Source: Nocardia testacea NBRC 100365
Lineage (GTDB): Bacteria > Actinomycetota > Actinomycetes > Mycobacteriales > Mycobacteriaceae
Direction of reading: 5' to 3'
Assembly: GCF_000308775.1 (NCBI RefSeq)
Contig: NZ_BAGJ01000171.1
Location: forward strand, 1-64,000
DNA length: 64,000 nt
Shown one piece after another: positions 53,307 to 62,713 of this stretch. Made by a program: the position numbers and the translations under genes. The first letter of the stretch is position 1, and each line of letters begins with the position of its first letter. The notes below the pieces were generated by a model that saw only the letters and a program-made list of their open reading frames with translations, was not told the origin of the DNA and did no database searches.

Positions 53307-54062
53307 TCAGCCCTCCGGCCCCAGCACCGCGCTGCGCGGAATCCCCAGCACTCGGGCCTCCGTGTGCGCGACCGCCCCGAGCCCGGCCCCCGGATCGTCC
53401 CCCTCACCCGCCGGATTCGGGGACCCACTCGGCGCCGGATCCTCCGGCGGGTACGGCGGGTTCAGCAGAACGGCACGATCGCCGGGACCATCGGGTTCGG
53501 CGTGCAACCAGACGAACTCCGCACCCAGGTCGACCGTGCGCGGCAGGGTCGCGGCCAGTTCCGCCGCATCCGCCGCCGCGCACTCGCCCGGATCCATCCA
53601 CGCGAACGTGGCCCGCAACCCGGGCCAGGCGTGCGCGAACCCGGCGTGCAGCGGGCGCCGATCCACCTCGTCCTCCGGCACCCAGGCCAGTTCCACACTC
53701 TCCATGTTCGGCCGCACCGGCAGCGGTTTGCCCGCGTCGGCGATCACCGTCGTATAGGTCCAGCCGCTCGGGGCGGTGGCGGTGACCCGTTCGGCGCGCA
53801 CCCGGATATCCGCGGCCTTGATACCGGCCTCCTCGTCGGCTTCGCGGACCGCCGCGTGCACCGCCGACTCGTCGCTGTCACGGGCCCCGCCGGGCAGCGC
53901 CCAGGTCCCGCCCTCGTGACTCCACAGCGCGCGATGCTGCAGCAGCACCGCCGAACCACCGCTACCGATCGGGGCGCGCAGCAGCAAGCCGGCCGCGCCG
54001 AACAGGCCCCAATGCCGCACACCACCGGGGCTTATGGACCACCCGTCACCGTCACCACGCAT
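53307..54062 (-). CDS. mutT3: Nudix hydrolase (MutT3-like)
   Basis: 251 aa. Nudix box GGARDSDESAVHAAVREADEEAG fits G-x5-E-x7-REUXEEXGU, after a hydrophobic strand (RHWGLFGAAGLLLRAP). It hydrolyses a nucleoside diphosphate linked to another moiety; MutT3 relatives help keep the nucleotide pool clean. It is divergent from glnX as Rv0413 is from Rv0412c. The C-terminal about 100 residues are Pro/Gly-rich and not part of the Nudix fold. Confidence 0.87.
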   Translation of the reverse strand: MRGDGDGWSISPGGVRHWGLFGAAGLLLRAPIGSGGSAVLLQHRALWSHEGGTWALPGGARDSDESAVHAAVREADEEAGIKAADIRVRAERVTATAPSGWTYTTVIADAGKPLPVRPNMESVELAWVPEDEVDRRPLHAGFAHAWPGLRATFAWMDPGECAAADAAELAATLPRTVDLGAEFVWLHAEPDGPGDRAVLLNPPYPPEDPAPSGSPNPAGEGDDPGAGLGAVAHTEARVLGIPRSAVLGPEG

Positions 54063-54247
54063 CTCGCACCGCCCTCGTCGACCGTCGCCTCCATCCTGCC
54101 CCACCGATGGTGGTGGGTGGCGCGTTGTGGAGGTCGGGGCGCGCGCGTGGAGAATACCGAATACGCTCATGGCAGCGGTGTGAGCGATCTCGCGCGGCAC
54201 CGGCGGAGCGATACAGCGCACACGGCGCCCAGAGTTGGAGGGTGGAC

Positions 54248-55606
54248 ATGACGCGGTTGGCGGTGGATCGGGTGGTATCCGAACCCGACCCGGCCCACCC
54301 GGAACCGGCGCCCGCCCCCGGGCGGGCTCGGCCCGTCCGACCCCGGCTCGCGCAGGCCTGGAAGTGGTTGAATCCTGCACGTTTACGCCTGTTCGCCCAG
54401 TCCTCACCCGGGCGCCTGCTCGGGATGGGGCTCCTGCTGATCGTGCTGTGCCTGGGTTCCGGGGTGATCACCGCGGGCGCCGTGCACGACCGCCAGAGCG
54501 ACCTCGACGTGCTGCTGGCCCACACCGAACCCGATGCGAACGCGGCACATCGGCTCTACACCGCGCTGTCGGTGGCCGACGCCGCCGCGGCCACCGCGTT
54601 CATCTCCGGCGGCCTGGAACCCGAGCAGGTGCGCGACCGCTACAGCCAGGCGCTGGGCGAAGCCGGCGCCGATCTGGTGACGCTGTCCGGTGACGAACCC
54701 CAGGACGTGCTGCAGCGGATGGGTATCGGCTCGGGACTGCCCGTGTACTCCGGTCTGGTGGAAACCGCGCGGGCGAACAACCGGGAGGGTCACCCGGTCG
54801 GGGCGGCCTACCTGAGCGAGGCGTCGTCGCAGATGCAGACGGTGCTGCTGCCGACCGCCGAACAGCTGTACGTGCGGCGCGCGGCCGCGGTCGACACCGC
54901 CCAGGACCGGCACGTCCGGCCGCCGTGGGCGGCGATCGTGCTGCTCGTCGTCGCGGTGATCGCACTGGTGTGGGCGCAGCGACTGCTGGCCCGGCGGTGG
55001 CACCGCACCTTCAACCCGGGCCTGCTGCTCGCCTCCGGCGCACTGCTCACCCTGATGCTGTGGACGGTGATCGCCGGATCGGTTTCATCGGTGGCGATGT
55101 CCAGCGGCCGGGCCGACGGGACGGTGCCCGCCGCCCGGCTCACCGAGAGCCGGATCCTGGCCCAGCAGGCGCGCTCGGCGGAAACACTCAAACTGGTACG
55201 TCGCGATACCACCGGCGACTACGATCACGCCTTCGATGCCAACATCACCCGGCTCAACGAACTGCTCGCCGGGCACACCGACCGGGCGACCGTCGACGCG
55301 CGGGCCGCGCTGCTGCACTGGCTGGCGGCGCACCAGCGGATGAACGAGGCACTCAACCGTGGGGAATTCGCCCGCGCGGCCGCCATCGCCACCGCGCCGG
55401 GCGCCGAGAACGCCACCATTCATGTGGAAGCCCTGGACAAAGCGCTGGGCAGTGGGATCACCGAGACCCGGGAGACACTACGCAGCAATATTTTCCACAG
55501 CGCCCGGGTACTCGACTATCTGGCACCAGGTGCGCTGATCCTCGGTTTCGCCGCTGCGGCGTATATCGCCTTCGGCATCTGGCCAAGACTGCGGGAGTAT
55601 CGATGA
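54248..55606 (+). CDS. glnX: GlnX-type membrane protein (signal transfer for PknG)
   Basis: 452 aa. Four membrane helices (MGLLLIVLCLGSGVITAGAV, AIVLLVVAVIALVWAQRLL, LLLASGALLTLMLWTVIAG, PGALILGFAAAAYIAFGIW) flank two extracytoplasmic helical domains. It is the homolog of M. tuberculosis Rv0412c, which links the amino-acid-binding lipoprotein GlnH to the kinase PknG across the membrane. GGAGGG precedes the ATG. It overlaps glnH by 4 bp (ATGA). Confidence 0.9.
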   Translation: MTRLAVDRVVSEPDPAHPEPAPAPGRARPVRPRLAQAWKWLNPARLRLFAQSSPGRLLGMGLLLIVLCLGSGVITAGAVHDRQSDLDVLLAHTEPDANAAHRLYTALSVADAAAATAFISGGLEPEQVRDRYSQALGEAGADLVTLSGDEPQDVLQRMGIGSGLPVYSGLVETARANNREGHPVGAAYLSEASSQMQTVLLPTAEQLYVRRAAAVDTAQDRHVRPPWAAIVLLVVAVIALVWAQRLLARRWHRTFNPGLLLASGALLTLMLWTVIAGSVSSVAMSSGRADGTVPAARLTESRILAQQARSAETLKLVRRDTTGDYDHAFDANITRLNELLAGHTDRATVDARAALLHWLAAHQRMNEALNRGEFARAAAIATAPGAENATIHVEALDKALGSGITETRETLRSNIFHSARVLDYLAPGALILGFAAAAYIAFGIWPRLREYR

Positions 55607-56625
55607 GGTTTGCGCGAAACGCGGTCCGACCGGCGGCCCCCCGGCCGTCGCGGCGATCATGGCCGCTGCGGGTCGGGGTGGCGTGTACCGCGCTGCTGCT
55701 GGCCGGTTGCGCCACCGGCCCGGGCCCCCACCACGAGGTGGCGCACAGCGATTACGCCGAGCCGCCGCTACCCGCCCAGGCGACGGCGATGGAGGCCGAC
55801 GGTCCGCTGCCGCTGCCCGACGACACCGCCAACTGCGGTGATCCCACCGCGGGCCTGCGTCCGAGCGGGCCCGGAGCCACCGGCCCGGTACTGGATCGGA
55901 TCCGGGCCCGCGGCCGGCTGGTCGTCGGATTGGATACCGGCAGCAATCTGTTCAGCTTCCGGGACCCCGAGAGCGGGGTGATCGTCGGCTTCGACGCCGA
56001 TATCGCCCGTGAGGTGGCCCGGGACCTGTTCGGCGATCCCGACAAGATCGAATACCGCAGTCTCGGTTCCGAGGAGCGGGAAGCGGCACTGATCGAGCAC
56101 CGGGTGGACATGGTGGTCAAAACCATGACCATCACCTGCGCCCGCCTGACCAGAGTGTCCTTCTCCACCGTGTATCTGAAGGCGCACCAGCGGGTGCTGG
56201 CCGTGCAGAATTCCGGGATCCAGAGCTTGCGGGATCTGGCGAACAAGCGGGTGTGCACGATCCGCGGCACCACCTCGCTCGAACAGATCAGCCGGATCCA
56301 GCCCCAGGCATCCATTCTCACCGTGCCCACCTGGGCCGACTGTCTGGTGGTACTGCAGCAGCGGCAGGTCGACGCGGTCAGTACCGACGACGCGATCCTG
56401 GCCGGGCTGGCCGAACAGGACCCGTATACCGAGCTGGTCGGTCCGAGTATCAGCGAAGAGCCCTACGGAATCGGCATTCCCAAGGGCGACGACGACCTGG
56501 TGCGCTTCGTCAACGGCACCCTCGACCGTATCCGCGCGGACGGTACCTGGAACCGCCTCTACAACCAGTGGCTCTCGGCCCTCGGCCCCTCCCCCGGACC
56601 CCCGCCGCCGACCTATCGGGACTGA
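55603..56625 (+). CDS. glnH: Amino-acid-binding lipoprotein GlnH
   Basis: 340 aa. Signal peptide with lipobox LLLAGC (Cys about 36), then a periplasmic solute-binding fold (RLVVGLDTGSNLFSFRDPES, GFDADIAREVARDLFGDP, IRGTTSLEQISRIQPQ, AVSTDDAILAGLAEQDPY). In mycobacteria GlnH senses glutamate/aspartate and signals through GlnX to PknG, instead of serving uptake. It is followed after 5 bp by pknG. Confidence 0.92.
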   Translation: MRFARNAVRPAAPRPSRRSWPLRVGVACTALLLAGCATGPGPHHEVAHSDYAEPPLPAQATAMEADGPLPLPDDTANCGDPTAGLRPSGPGATGPVLDRIRARGRLVVGLDTGSNLFSFRDPESGVIVGFDADIAREVARDLFGDPDKIEYRSLGSEEREAALIEHRVDMVVKTMTITCARLTRVSFSTVYLKAHQRVLAVQNSGIQSLRDLANKRVCTIRGTTSLEQISRIQPQASILTVPTWADCLVVLQQRQVDAVSTDDAILAGLAEQDPYTELVGPSISEEPYGIGIPKGDDDLVRFVNGTLDRIRADGTWNRLYNQWLSALGPSPGPPPPTYRD

Positions 56626-56630
56626 GCGCC

Positions 56631-59420
56631 GTGACGACGGACGAGTCGGGTATCCGGTCCGGCTCCGGAGACTTTCCGGAGCCGCCCCCGACCCGTGCCG
56701 TCGAATCCGCCCGCACCGGTTCGCCGGACGGGCAGCCGAGTGCGGCCACCCGGCTCGGGGCGGGCCGCGTGCGTGATCAGGCCACTCCGGACGTAGTCAC
56801 GGGCCCGGGAACCACCGCCGCAGCGGAAACCACCACCTCCTCGGAAGCCGCCGGCGGCGCGGGCGCTACCGAGCACCCGGAAACTGTCGCGGGTGCGGCC
56901 GAAGACGTGAAAACCGCTGACGAACCGGGGCCCGGCGGCTACCCGGAGACCGAACCGGCTGCGGCCGGCCCGGAAACCGCCGCCATCGCCGGGACCGCGG
57001 TATACGCAGAGACTGCTGCCGGTACAGGGTCGGCCGGCCTCCCGGGCACCGGCGCCGGCGCAGATCCCGCCGCGACCGGGGCGGGCGGTGGCACGGCGTC
57101 CCCGGAAACCGGCGCAGTCGCGGGGACCTCCCTCACCCCGGAAACCGCCGCGGTCGCCGGGACCGCCGCGTACCCGGGCACCGCGGCGGCCGTGGCGTCC
57201 ACCGGCACCGGCGACCGGGCGAGTTCGGGGGCCACCGGAGTTTCCGGGCGCGGTAGCGGTTCCCAGCTGCGTACCGGCCGCAGCACCCGCACCGTGCGTT
57301 CCCGGCCCACAGTACGCACCCTGGTCGCCGGTCTGGTCGAGATACCGCCTGTCGAAGCCGCCGACCCGGTCGCCGCGGTGCTGACCGACCCGGTGGTGGC
57401 GGAGGGCAAGCGGTTCTGCTGGCGGTGCGGCAAACCGGTGGGCCGGGCGAGTGCGAGCGGTCCGGCCACCACGCGCGGCATCTGTCCGAATTGTGGCGCC
57501 GCCTTCGATTTCCGTCCGACGCTGGCCCCCGGGGATATGGTGGCGGGGCAGTACGAGGTCCAGGGCTGTCTCGCGCACGGCGGGCTGGGCTGGATCTATC
57601 TCGCCGTCGACCGCAATGTCAGCGACCGCTGGGTGGTGCTGAAAGGTTTGCTGCACGCCGACGATATCGAGGCGCAGGCGGTGGCCGTGGCCGAGCGGGA
57701 GTTCCTGGCCGAGGTCGCCCATCCGGGCATTGTGAAGATCCACAATTTCGTCGAGCATCTGCCGCCCGGCGGTGAGCCGATCGGCTTCATCGTGATGGAG
57801 TACGTGGGCGGCCGGTCGCTGCGCAGCATGCTCGACGACCACGTCCGGCCCGAGCGGATCCCGGTGGCGCAGGCCATCGCCTACATCCTGGAGGTACTGC
57901 CCGCGCTGGACTATCTGCACGCGACCGGGCTCACCTACAACGACCTCAAACCCGACAACATCATGGTGACCGAGGACCAGGTCAAACTACTCGACCTGGG
58001 TGCTGTCGCACCGATCGATGCCTATGGGAACCTGTACGGCACCCGCGGTTTCCAGGCACCCGAGATCGCCCGCACCGGGCCGACTGTCGCCTCCGATATC
58101 TACACGGTGGGCCGCACATTGGCCGTGCTCACACTCAATATGCCCACCGAACACGGGGCGTATCGCGACGGCCTGCCCGACCCGGACGACGAACCGATCC
58201 TGGCCCGGTACGAATCGTTCCACCGGCTGTTGCTGTGCGCCACCGATACCGACCCGGACCGGCGGTTCCCGTCGGCCGGGGCCATGGCCGATCAGCTGTC
58301 CGGGGTGCTGCGGGAGATCCTGGCCTTCGACACCGGCGTGGAACGGCCCCACCGGTCCACGGTTTTCGGTAAACAGCGCAGCGCGTTCGGCACCGAGGAA
58401 CTGATCGGCCAGACCGACGCCTACGCCGACGGTATCGCGCGCGACACCCTGCTCTCCGCCGCCGATATCGCCGCCGCGCTGCCGATCCCGCTGCTGCCCC
58501 GCACCGACCCGGCCGCCGCCCGGCTCACCGACACCCTGCAATCCGATCCGGACCAGGCACTGGCCGCGTTGTACGAGGCCCGCGAGCAACTCGCCGCGGA
58601 CCCGGCCGCGGCGCCGGAGAGCCTCGAACGCGAACTGCGTTTGGCCGAGGCCCGCATCCTGCTGGATCTGGATCGCGTCGCCGAGGCCACCGATCTACTC
58701 GACGCCATACCCGGGTCGGGCCGGCGGGATTGGCGGATCGACTGGTACACGGGTATGGCCGGATTACGCGAGAAGGATTACGAGAAGGCATATTCGGCGT
58801 TCGACGCGGTATTGCGCGTACTGCCGGGCGAACTGGCGCCGAAACTGGCCCTCGCCGCCACCGCCGAACTCGTGCTCCAGCACTGGGCACCGGACGAGAC
58901 CCGGGCCTGGCGCGACTACGCCGAGAATTTCTACGCCACCACCTGGCGCACCGATCACGGGCTGGTGAGCGCTGCCTTCGGTTCGGCGCGCCTGCTCACC
59001 GCCGCCGGCCGCCACCGGGAGGCCGTCGCGGCACTGGACGAGGTGCCGGGTTCGTCCCGCTATTTCACCACCGCCCGGATGACCGTGGTCCTGCTGCTGC
59101 TCACCAGCGCGCCGGTGGCCGAACTGCCGGAGGACACCCTGCGCGAGGCGGCGGCCCGGGTGGACGCCCTGCCGCCCGACGAACGCCGGGCGGTCCAACT
59201 GCGGGTGATGGTGCTGGGCAGCGCACTGGCCTGGTTGCAGGCCGGTAATACGCCGCGGCGGCCCCGACCGCCGCTCATGGGCGTGGCGTTCACCGAACAC
59301 GCCTTGCGCGACGGCACCGAATCCGGGCTGCGCACCCTCGCCCGCTTCGCGCCCGGGCGACGACACCGCTACGCGCTGGTGGATCTGGCCAATTACATCC
59401 GGCCCAACACCTGGTTCTGA
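56631..59420 (+). CDS. pknG: Serine/threonine protein kinase PknG
   Basis: 929 aa from a GTG at 56631 (M. tuberculosis PknG has 750). Rubredoxin-like Cys pairs at about 262-288 (FCWRCGKPVG, ICPNCGAAF), a kinase domain (LKGL Lys about 337; YNDLKPDNIM with the catalytic Asp), and a C-terminal TPR region. SRPTVRTLVAG and GLVEIPPV just before the rubredoxin region match the PknG autophosphorylation segment. The first about 200 residues are a low-complexity stretch of Ala/Gly/Glu/Thr with repeating ETxAVAGTAAxPGT-like units. PknG phosphorylates GarA to adjust glutamate and TCA-cycle flux. Confidence 0.93.
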   Translation: MTTDESGIRSGSGDFPEPPPTRAVESARTGSPDGQPSAATRLGAGRVRDQATPDVVTGPGTTAAAETTTSSEAAGGAGATEHPETVAGAAEDVKTADEPGPGGYPETEPAAAGPETAAIAGTAVYAETAAGTGSAGLPGTGAGADPAATGAGGGTASPETGAVAGTSLTPETAAVAGTAAYPGTAAAVASTGTGDRASSGATGVSGRGSGSQLRTGRSTRTVRSRPTVRTLVAGLVEIPPVEAADPVAAVLTDPVVAEGKRFCWRCGKPVGRASASGPATTRGICPNCGAAFDFRPTLAPGDMVAGQYEVQGCLAHGGLGWIYLAVDRNVSDRWVVLKGLLHADDIEAQAVAVAEREFLAEVAHPGIVKIHNFVEHLPPGGEPIGFIVMEYVGGRSLRSMLDDHVRPERIPVAQAIAYILEVLPALDYLHATGLTYNDLKPDNIMVTEDQVKLLDLGAVAPIDAYGNLYGTRGFQAPEIARTGPTVASDIYTVGRTLAVLTLNMPTEHGAYRDGLPDPDDEPILARYESFHRLLLCATDTDPDRRFPSAGAMADQLSGVLREILAFDTGVERPHRSTVFGKQRSAFGTEELIGQTDAYADGIARDTLLSAADIAAALPIPLLPRTDPAAARLTDTLQSDPDQALAALYEAREQLAADPAAAPESLERELRLAEARILLDLDRVAEATDLLDAIPGSGRRDWRIDWYTGMAGLREKDYEKAYSAFDAVLRVLPGELAPKLALAATAELVLQHWAPDETRAWRDYAENFYATTWRTDHGLVSAAFGSARLLTAAGRHREAVAALDEVPGSSRYFTTARMTVVLLLLTSAPVAELPEDTLREAAARVDALPPDERRAVQLRVMVLGSALAWLQAGNTPRRPRPPLMGVAFTEHALRDGTESGLRTLARFAPGRRHRYALVDLANYIRPNTWF

Positions 59421-59469
59421 CCGCGGAGGACTGCGCGCTCAGTGATTCGAGCGCCTTCCTTCCCCCTCC

Positions 59470-59751
59470 TCATCGTGGTGACGCATTCACGATCCCTTCG
59501 ATCAAGAAGGCGTCGAGTTCGGCATCGGAAAGTTCACCCGTATGATCCGTCCACCAACCTCCGATGCACTGAACAGCTTCGTGGGGTAAGGCGAATGCAT
59601 TCTGCATCAGCTCCATCAGATCGGGTGTCGATACGTCCGAGTAGAGCCGGATGATCTCTCGAAGGATCCGTGAGGGGGATCGTCCCTCTCGGTGCCTCCG
59701 GATTACCAGCGCAATTGTCTCTTCGTCGAATGTCGGCCCGTGATCGTTCAT
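59470..59751 (-). CDS. Small helical protein, putative immunity or partner of 59748-60401
   Basis: 93 aa from ATG 59751, overlapping the effector stop by 4 bp (ATGA). It is helical and acidic (ETIALVIRRHREGRSPSRIL, LREIIRLYSDVSTPDLMELM, DAELDAFLIEGI) with two Trp in the middle. The gene order effector-partner with ATGA overlap is the typical toxin-immunity layout. No known family was recognised. Confidence 0.75.
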   Translation of the reverse strand: MNDHGPTFDEETIALVIRRHREGRSPSRILREIIRLYSDVSTPDLMELMQNAFALPHEAVQCIGGWWTDHTGELSDAELDAFLIEGIVNASPR

Positions 59752-60401
59752 CGAGTGAACGCCACCTTCACGCTCGTGTATCTTCCGGGATCGCCTTGGG
59801 AGTTCACAATTCTCAACATCTGAAACCCCGCCTTCTCGGCTTGTTCTCCAGTCCATGTCCTCGCCGCTGCGTCCTCTAGTGACAATCCTCGAGCAGTGAG
59901 TTCGTTGACGTGGGCGAGGTTCGTTCCGTACTGCCAATTCGACACCAACGATGTGAATTCGCTGTCGAAGAACCTCACAATGGCTTGGAAATGTTCAGCG
60001 CCCCTCAACAGGGTCGAACGCTGCCCGTCTTCCAGTTGGGTTCGGAGGTCCATGGAAAGCTCGCCGTGTCGACTGACGGTGCCGTGAGCAACGAACCGTG
60101 GACTCGCTGTGTCCTGTATGTAGTACCGCTCACCCGGTATGGATCGATCGATCAGGCGCGGCGGTGGAGGGACGTCTTCGAGAGACGACGCTCCCATATG
60201 TTCCGGCGTTCTCAGTCTCTCATCTGCGTTCGCAATGCCTTGGCTGCCGAGTCGTTCGGCGTCCAACTTCGCCTCGACATCCCGCTCCACAAAGCGAACC
60301 GCGTCTCTGCCGGTTTTTCGCCAGGCCTCCGTTTCTGCGCTGGTCAGGCTTTTCATTTTGTCCCTGATCCAGGCAATGAGCCCGGTCGTGCCGCTGCTCA
60401 C
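59748..60401 (-). CDS. Solo effector-like protein with overlapping partner
   Basis: 217 aa. N-terminal helix GLIAWIRDKMKSLTSAETEA with an amphipathic pattern, then polar linker, then a domain containing ERYYIQDTASPRFVAHGTVS, EHFQAIVRFFDSEFTSLV and GFQMLRIVNSQGDPGRYTSV. No catalytic family was recognised; the His/Asp/Arg content would suit a nuclease or ART-like fold. There is no signal peptide. Lower GC and rarer codons than the flanking pknG and racemase genes suggest horizontal arrival. Confidence 0.7.
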   Translation of the reverse strand: MSSGTTGLIAWIRDKMKSLTSAETEAWRKTGRDAVRFVERDVEAKLDAERLGSQGIANADERLRTPEHMGASSLEDVPPPPRLIDRSIPGERYYIQDTASPRFVAHGTVSRHGELSMDLRTQLEDGQRSTLLRGAEHFQAIVRFFDSEFTSLVSNWQYGTNLAHVNELTARGLSLEDAAARTWTGEQAEKAGFQMLRIVNSQGDPGRYTSVKVAFTR

Positions 60402-60771
60402 CCGAGCCGCACCCGGTTGGCCGGTGCGGACTCCGCGGCGAGGTTCGCGATATCGTCGAACGCCATCGGCAGCGCGCAGGTGCGGGCGCGCACGGCCTCC
60501 GGGGAAATGATGGGCCCGGAGCGACCGCGACAGCCCGCCGGCCCCCGCGGGTCCTGTACCGGCGCCAAGGCGGTCGGGATCCCGGCAGACAGGTCAGGAC
60601 CCGGAGTCGAGCGCAGCACAGGGCACATCGACTCACGACTCCTCGACTGTCCGATAACACGCGGGAAAAGGTGTGGCCCAGCATGTTTTCCCAGGGACGC
60701 CACCCGGCGTCATCAGAATACGCTGTGGCCCGACGGCCTCTGGAGTCGGTGATCGCGGCACCCGGTGCGAC
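60402..60771. other. Intergenic region with an inverted repeat
   Basis: No gene. GGGAAAA (60663-60669) and TTTTCCC (60686-60692) form an inverted repeat with a 16-nt spacer that might act as an operator for the effector gene. Confidence 0.35.
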
Positions 60772-60806
60772 CGAGGGCGGGCCGAGCGCAACCCGGCCCG
60801 CCCTCG
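60772..60806 (-). terminator. 12-bp hairpin after the racemase gene
   Basis: CGAGGGCGGGCC (60772-60783) pairs exactly with GGCCCGCCCTCG (60795-60806), loop 11 nt, starting 4 bp after the stop codon at 60811 on the minus strand. It is the likely terminator of the racemase gene. Confidence 0.75.
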
Positions 60807-60810
60807 TTGT

Positions 60811-61911
60811 TCAGTCCGCCCAGACGGTTTCGATCGGGGCCGCCTCGGTGGGCGGCGGAGTGGGCACACCGTTGGGAGTGCGGGAGAACCGGGGCGCCGG
60901 GGCGTGCTGGGTGACATTGTCGAGTTCGATCAGCGAACCGCGCGCGGCGATATGTTCGTTCTCGCTCGCCTCGTCGAAGGTGAGCACCGGGCTCACGCAC
61001 GCGTCGGTGCCGGTGAAGATCGCGGCCCATTCGTCGCGGGTCTTGCTGCGGAACTTCTCGGTGAACAGCTTCTTCAGCGTGTCCTGCCCGGCCGGGTCCA
61101 TCTGGAACGGCAGGCCTTCGGGATCGATCTCGAGACCGGCCAGCAGCTGGGCGTAGAACTGGGGCTCGATCGCGCCGACGGCCATGTACTTGCCGTCGGA
61201 GGTCTCGTAGGTGTCGTAGAACGACATACCGGTATCGAGCAGGTTCGTGCCCCGTTCGGAGGACCAGGCGCCGGTACCGCGGAAGGCCCAGATCATATTC
61301 GACAGCGCCAGCGTGCCGTCGACCATCGCCGCATCGATGACCTGGCCCTTACCGGAGTTCTGGCGTTCCACCAGGGCGGCCAGGATACCGAACACCAGGA
61401 ACATGGAGCCGCCGCCGAAATCGCCGACCATGTTCAGCGGCGGCACCGGCCGTTCGCCTTTGCGGCCGATGGCGTGCAGCACGCCGGTGAGGCTGATGTA
61501 GTTGATGTCGTGCCCGGCCCGGTCCGCCAGCGGACCGTCCTGACCCCAGCCGGTCATCCGGCCGTAGACCAGCCGGGGGTTGCGTCCGAGCAGGTCGTCG
61601 GGTCCCAGTCCCATCCGTTCGGTGACGCCGGGCCGGAATCCTTCGATGAAGACGTCGGCCTTGTCCACCAGCCCGAGAACCTTCTCGATATCCGCGGGGT
61701 CCTTCAGGTTGGCCTCCACGACCGTGCGGCCCCGCAGCTGCGGCCGGTCGGCCCCACCGGGCAGCTGACCGGCGCGCTGGACCCGCACCACATCGGCGCC
61801 GAGATCGGCCAGCAGCAACGCGGCATGCGGCCCGGGCCCGATCCCGGCCAGTTCGATCACGCGAATGCCCGCGAGCGGGCCCTGCTTGGTGGCGGTGGAT
61901 GGTGTACTCAC
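60811..61911 (-). CDS. mcr: Alpha-methylacyl-CoA racemase
   Basis: 366 aa CoA-transferase-III-type fold. PGPHAALLLADLGADVVRVQ at the start, GHDINYISLTGVL (His134), MVGDFGGGSMFLVFGILAAL (Asp164), then SDGKYMAVGAIEPQFYAQLL (Glu249). These equal the His, Asp and Glu of M. tuberculosis MCR, which interconverts (R)- and (S)-2-methylacyl-CoA for beta-oxidation of branched lipids and sterols. Monocistronic with a terminator. Confidence 0.92.
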   Translation of the reverse strand: MSTPSTATKQGPLAGIRVIELAGIGPGPHAALLLADLGADVVRVQRAGQLPGGADRPQLRGRTVVEANLKDPADIEKVLGLVDKADVFIEGFRPGVTERMGLGPDDLLGRNPRLVYGRMTGWGQDGPLADRAGHDINYISLTGVLHAIGRKGERPVPPLNMVGDFGGGSMFLVFGILAALVERQNSGKGQVIDAAMVDGTLALSNMIWAFRGTGAWSSERGTNLLDTGMSFYDTYETSDGKYMAVGAIEPQFYAQLLAGLEIDPEGLPFQMDPAGQDTLKKLFTEKFRSKTRDEWAAIFTGTDACVSPVLTFDEASENEHIAARGSLIELDNVTQHAPAPRFSRTPNGVPTPPPTEAAPIETVWAD

Positions 61912-62052
61912 GCCCTACCTCGGTTCGTCGTCGATCCAGTGTCTACCCCACGGGGCATATTGACAGTATGACAACAGCGGCCCGGAGTCACGGGTCCGGT
62001 GCGGTCCGCCCCGGGAGCGGGGATTGTCGGTGGGCACGCGCAAACTGTCGGT

Positions 62053-62601
62053 ATGCCGGACAGTGCGGTCGCGCCCCTGGAAGCGACGGATTTCGACACC
62101 GCGATCGGCCGCTGTGCCATCGCCTGGCGGGCGGACGCCGTAGCCCGCTTCTCCCTTCCCGGCTACGCACCCGGCACCGGATTCCGCGGTCGCGGTGAGG
62201 CCCGGTCCGTCCCCGAGCCCGGCACGGGCCCGCGCGCCGAGGCGCTCGCCCGTATCCGTGCCCACCTCGACGGCGACCTCGACGACCTGCGCTGGATACC
62301 GCTCGACCTCACCGGTCCGCCGGAGTTCCACCGCGCGGTGTACGCGGTCACCCGCGCCATCGACCCCGGGCAGACGCTCAGCTACGGCGAGGTCGCCCGC
62401 CGCTGCGGCGCGGCCGGGGCCGCGCAGGCGGTGGGCCAGGCGCTCGGCAGCAACCCGATTCCGCTCATCGTGCCCTGCCACCGCGTCCTGGCCGCCGACC
62501 ATTCCCTGCACGGTTTCTCGGCGCCGGGCGGTATCGATACGAAATCGAAACTGCTGGCGATCGAACGCACCCCAGGCTTCGGCGAACCGACCCTGTTCTG
62601 A
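62053..62601 (+). CDS. ogt: Methylated-DNA-protein-cysteine methyltransferase
   Basis: 182 aa. The active-site motif PCHRV with the acceptor Cys142 is at the usual distance from YGEVARRCGAAGAAQAVGQA (helix-turn-helix/DNA-binding). It repairs O6-alkylguanine by irreversible transfer to the cysteine. N-terminal domain about 60 residues. The start at 62053 gives a typical Ogt length. Confidence 0.9.
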   Translation: MPDSAVAPLEATDFDTAIGRCAIAWRADAVARFSLPGYAPGTGFRGRGEARSVPEPGTGPRAEALARIRAHLDGDLDDLRWIPLDLTGPPEFHRAVYAVTRAIDPGQTLSYGEVARRCGAAGAAQAVGQALGSNPIPLIVPCHRVLAADHSLHGFSAPGGIDTKSKLLAIERTPGFGEPTLF

Positions 62602-62713
62602 TCGGGGTCTGGCCGGGGCGCGACCGGGCGCGCTGTTTCAGAACATCGACGTGGTCCCACCCCGACAGGCGGGGTGATCGCTGCAAGCGGCGTGAGCCCC
62701 GGCAGCTTCTCCA

